This document shows, one piece after another, positions 63,191-64,000 of a stretch of DNA of 64,000 nt; positions within the stretch are counted from its first letter, which is position 1, and each line of letters begins with the position of its first letter. Below the pieces are notes generated by a model, which saw nothing but the letters and a program-made list of their open reading frames with translations, was not told the origin of the DNA and searched no databases. Source of the DNA: Rhizobium grahamii (lineage in GTDB: Bacteria > Pseudomonadota > Alphaproteobacteria > Rhizobiales > Rhizobiaceae). The DNA is taken from assembly GCF_009498215.1 (NCBI RefSeq), contig NZ_CP043498.1, forward strand, positions 3,574,001 through 3,638,000, in the 5' to 3' direction. The translations under genes were made by a program, and so were the position numbers.

Positions 63191-64000
63191 ATGACTTTTG
63201 CCGATCCTCATTCCCAGACGCACCGCGCGCAGCAACCGCAGCAGAGCGCCCATGAAATCGGCGAGGCGTGGAGCAAAATGGTCGCGCGCCGACGCCTCTA
63301 CACCGGTCTCGGCCTGTTGATCCTGTTCGTCGCTTTCGTCAGTTCCGTGAAGTTTGCCGACGAAAGCAATGCCGGCCATTTCATCGAGCGTCTTCCGCAT
63401 CTGTTCGATTTCGTGAGCTGGCTCGTTCCGAAAGACTGGAACGACGTCTGGCGGGCACTGTTCGATATCGAAAGCCCGAACCACCAGACCGGCGAAGAAT
63501 ACAATTTCGCGCTCGGTCGCGTGCCCGTATGGGGCAGCTTCTACATTCCCGAATATTTCGAGCTGATGATCATCACGATCAACATCGCGCTGGTCTCGAC
63601 CATCATCGGCGTCGTCTTCGCAATGCCGCTGAGCTTCCTCGCAGCTCGAAACCTGTCGCCGTCTTCGCCGCTGCGCATCGTCGTCAAGCGCTTCATGGAG
63701 TTCCTGCGCGCCTTTCCCGAGATCGTCATTGCCGGCCTCTTCGCCGCGATCCTCTCGATCGGTCCGGTCGCCGCCATCATCGCCGTCAGCCTCCACACGA
63801 TCGGCGCGCTCGGAAAGCTCTTCTACGAAGTCGTCGAAAACATCGACATGAAGCCGGACGAAGGCATGAAGGCCGTCGGCGCCAGCTGGGCCGAGCGCGT
63901 CCGCTTCGCGGCCTTGCCGCAGGTTCTGCCGAATTTCATGTCCTATGCGCTGCTGCGGCTTGAAGTGAACGTACGCGCCTCCACCATCATCGGCGCCGTC
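63191..64000 (+). CDS. phnE: Phosphonate ABC transporter permease, partial (C-terminus outside window)
   Basis: The first 270 residues; the frame is open to the window end. A soluble N-terminus with one helix (TGLGLLILFVAFVSSVKF), a periplasmic segment, then BPD_transp_1: ITINIALVSTIIGVVFAMPLSFLAARN, FMEFLRAFPEIVIAGLF, and the EAA loop KAVGASWAERVRFAALPQVLPNFMSY. Rhizobial transporters have two PhnE genes, so the second may follow just beyond the window. Start ATG. Confidence 0.93.
   Translation, partial: MTFADPHSQTHRAQQPQQSAHEIGEAWSKMVARRRLYTGLGLLILFVAFVSSVKFADESNAGHFIERLPHLFDFVSWLVPKDWNDVWRALFDIESPNHQTGEEYNFALGRVPVWGSFYIPEYFELMIITINIALVSTIIGVVFAMPLSFLAARNLSPSSPLRIVVKRFMEFLRAFPEIVIAGLFAAILSIGPVAAIIAVSLHTIGALGKLFYEVVENIDMKPDEGMKAVGASWAERVRFAALPQVLPNFMSYALLRLEVNVRASTIIGAV

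Overview
The window looks like a chromosomal segment of an alphaproteobacterium of the Rhizobiaceae (Rhizobium/Agrobacterium/Ensifer/Neorhizobium group). Supporting signs are high GC with strong third-position bias, a backbone run mepA-mgsA-glk-ABC exporter-dapB-gpmA beside yejABEF, a phnGHIJKL operon ending in a hexapeptide transferase, and a RIME-like palindrome between phnJ and phnK. The species cannot be fixed from sequence reading alone.

Layout. (1) 1-6.2 kb, minus strand: a nucleoside uptake and salvage operon in the order bmp lipoprotein-type binding protein, ABC ATPase, two permeases, cdd, punA, deoC (cut by the window edge). One permease carries a 1-base frameshift. (2) 7.0-7.1 kb: tRNA-Ser(GGA). 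(3) 7.08-37.3 kb: a genomic island of about 30 kb inserted in the 3' end of that tRNA. A 19-bp exact direct repeat of the tRNA end marks both borders, a P4-type integrase lies just inside the right border, and a second tyrosine recombinase with two small HTH proteins lies just inside the left border. The cargo is a surface-glycan locus. A nearly unbroken minus-strand operon (about 32.5 to 12.4 kb) holds a PglK-like ABC flippase, all the enzymes needed to make pseudaminic acid except the activating PseF (PseB, PseC, PseH, PseG, PseI), an SpsF-GSA-aminotransferase fusion, an aldo/keto reductase, an acyltransferase-3, a PhyH-like dioxygenase, several glycosyltransferases, two capsule-type proteins, a methyltransferase, an acetyltransferase and an epimerase. 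PseF itself lies alone further left in a lower-GC patch, with two more methyltransferases. gmd and fcl (GDP-L-fucose) and an IS3-family remnant fill the right end. (4) 37.4-46.8 kb: small envelope proteins, pncB, a hydroxyacid dehydrogenase and the yejABEF oligopeptide transporter. (5) 47-53 kb, plus strand: mepA, mgsA, glk, an ABC exporter, dapB and gpmA, closed by a clear terminator. (6) 53-64 kb: phosphonate catabolism: phnF (divergent), phnG (frameshifted), phnH, I, J, K, L and a hexapeptide transferase, then three unrelated small genes, then the phnCDE transporter (phnE cut by the window edge). Pho-box-like repeats precede both phnG and phnC.

How it works together. The island can supply CMP-pseudaminic acid (or a decorated derivative) and GDP-L-fucose, assemble them on a lipid carrier with its own glycosyltransferases, and flip the product with the ABC transporter. 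No Wzx, Wzy or ligase gene is visible. The phn region imports and cleaves phosphonates under probable PhoB and PhnF control.

The most notable items are the tRNA-bounded nonulosonate island with its nonstandard enzymes, the matching putative integrase arm sites near both ends, and two single-G deletions that break genes inside otherwise complete operons (either real mutations or sequence errors).
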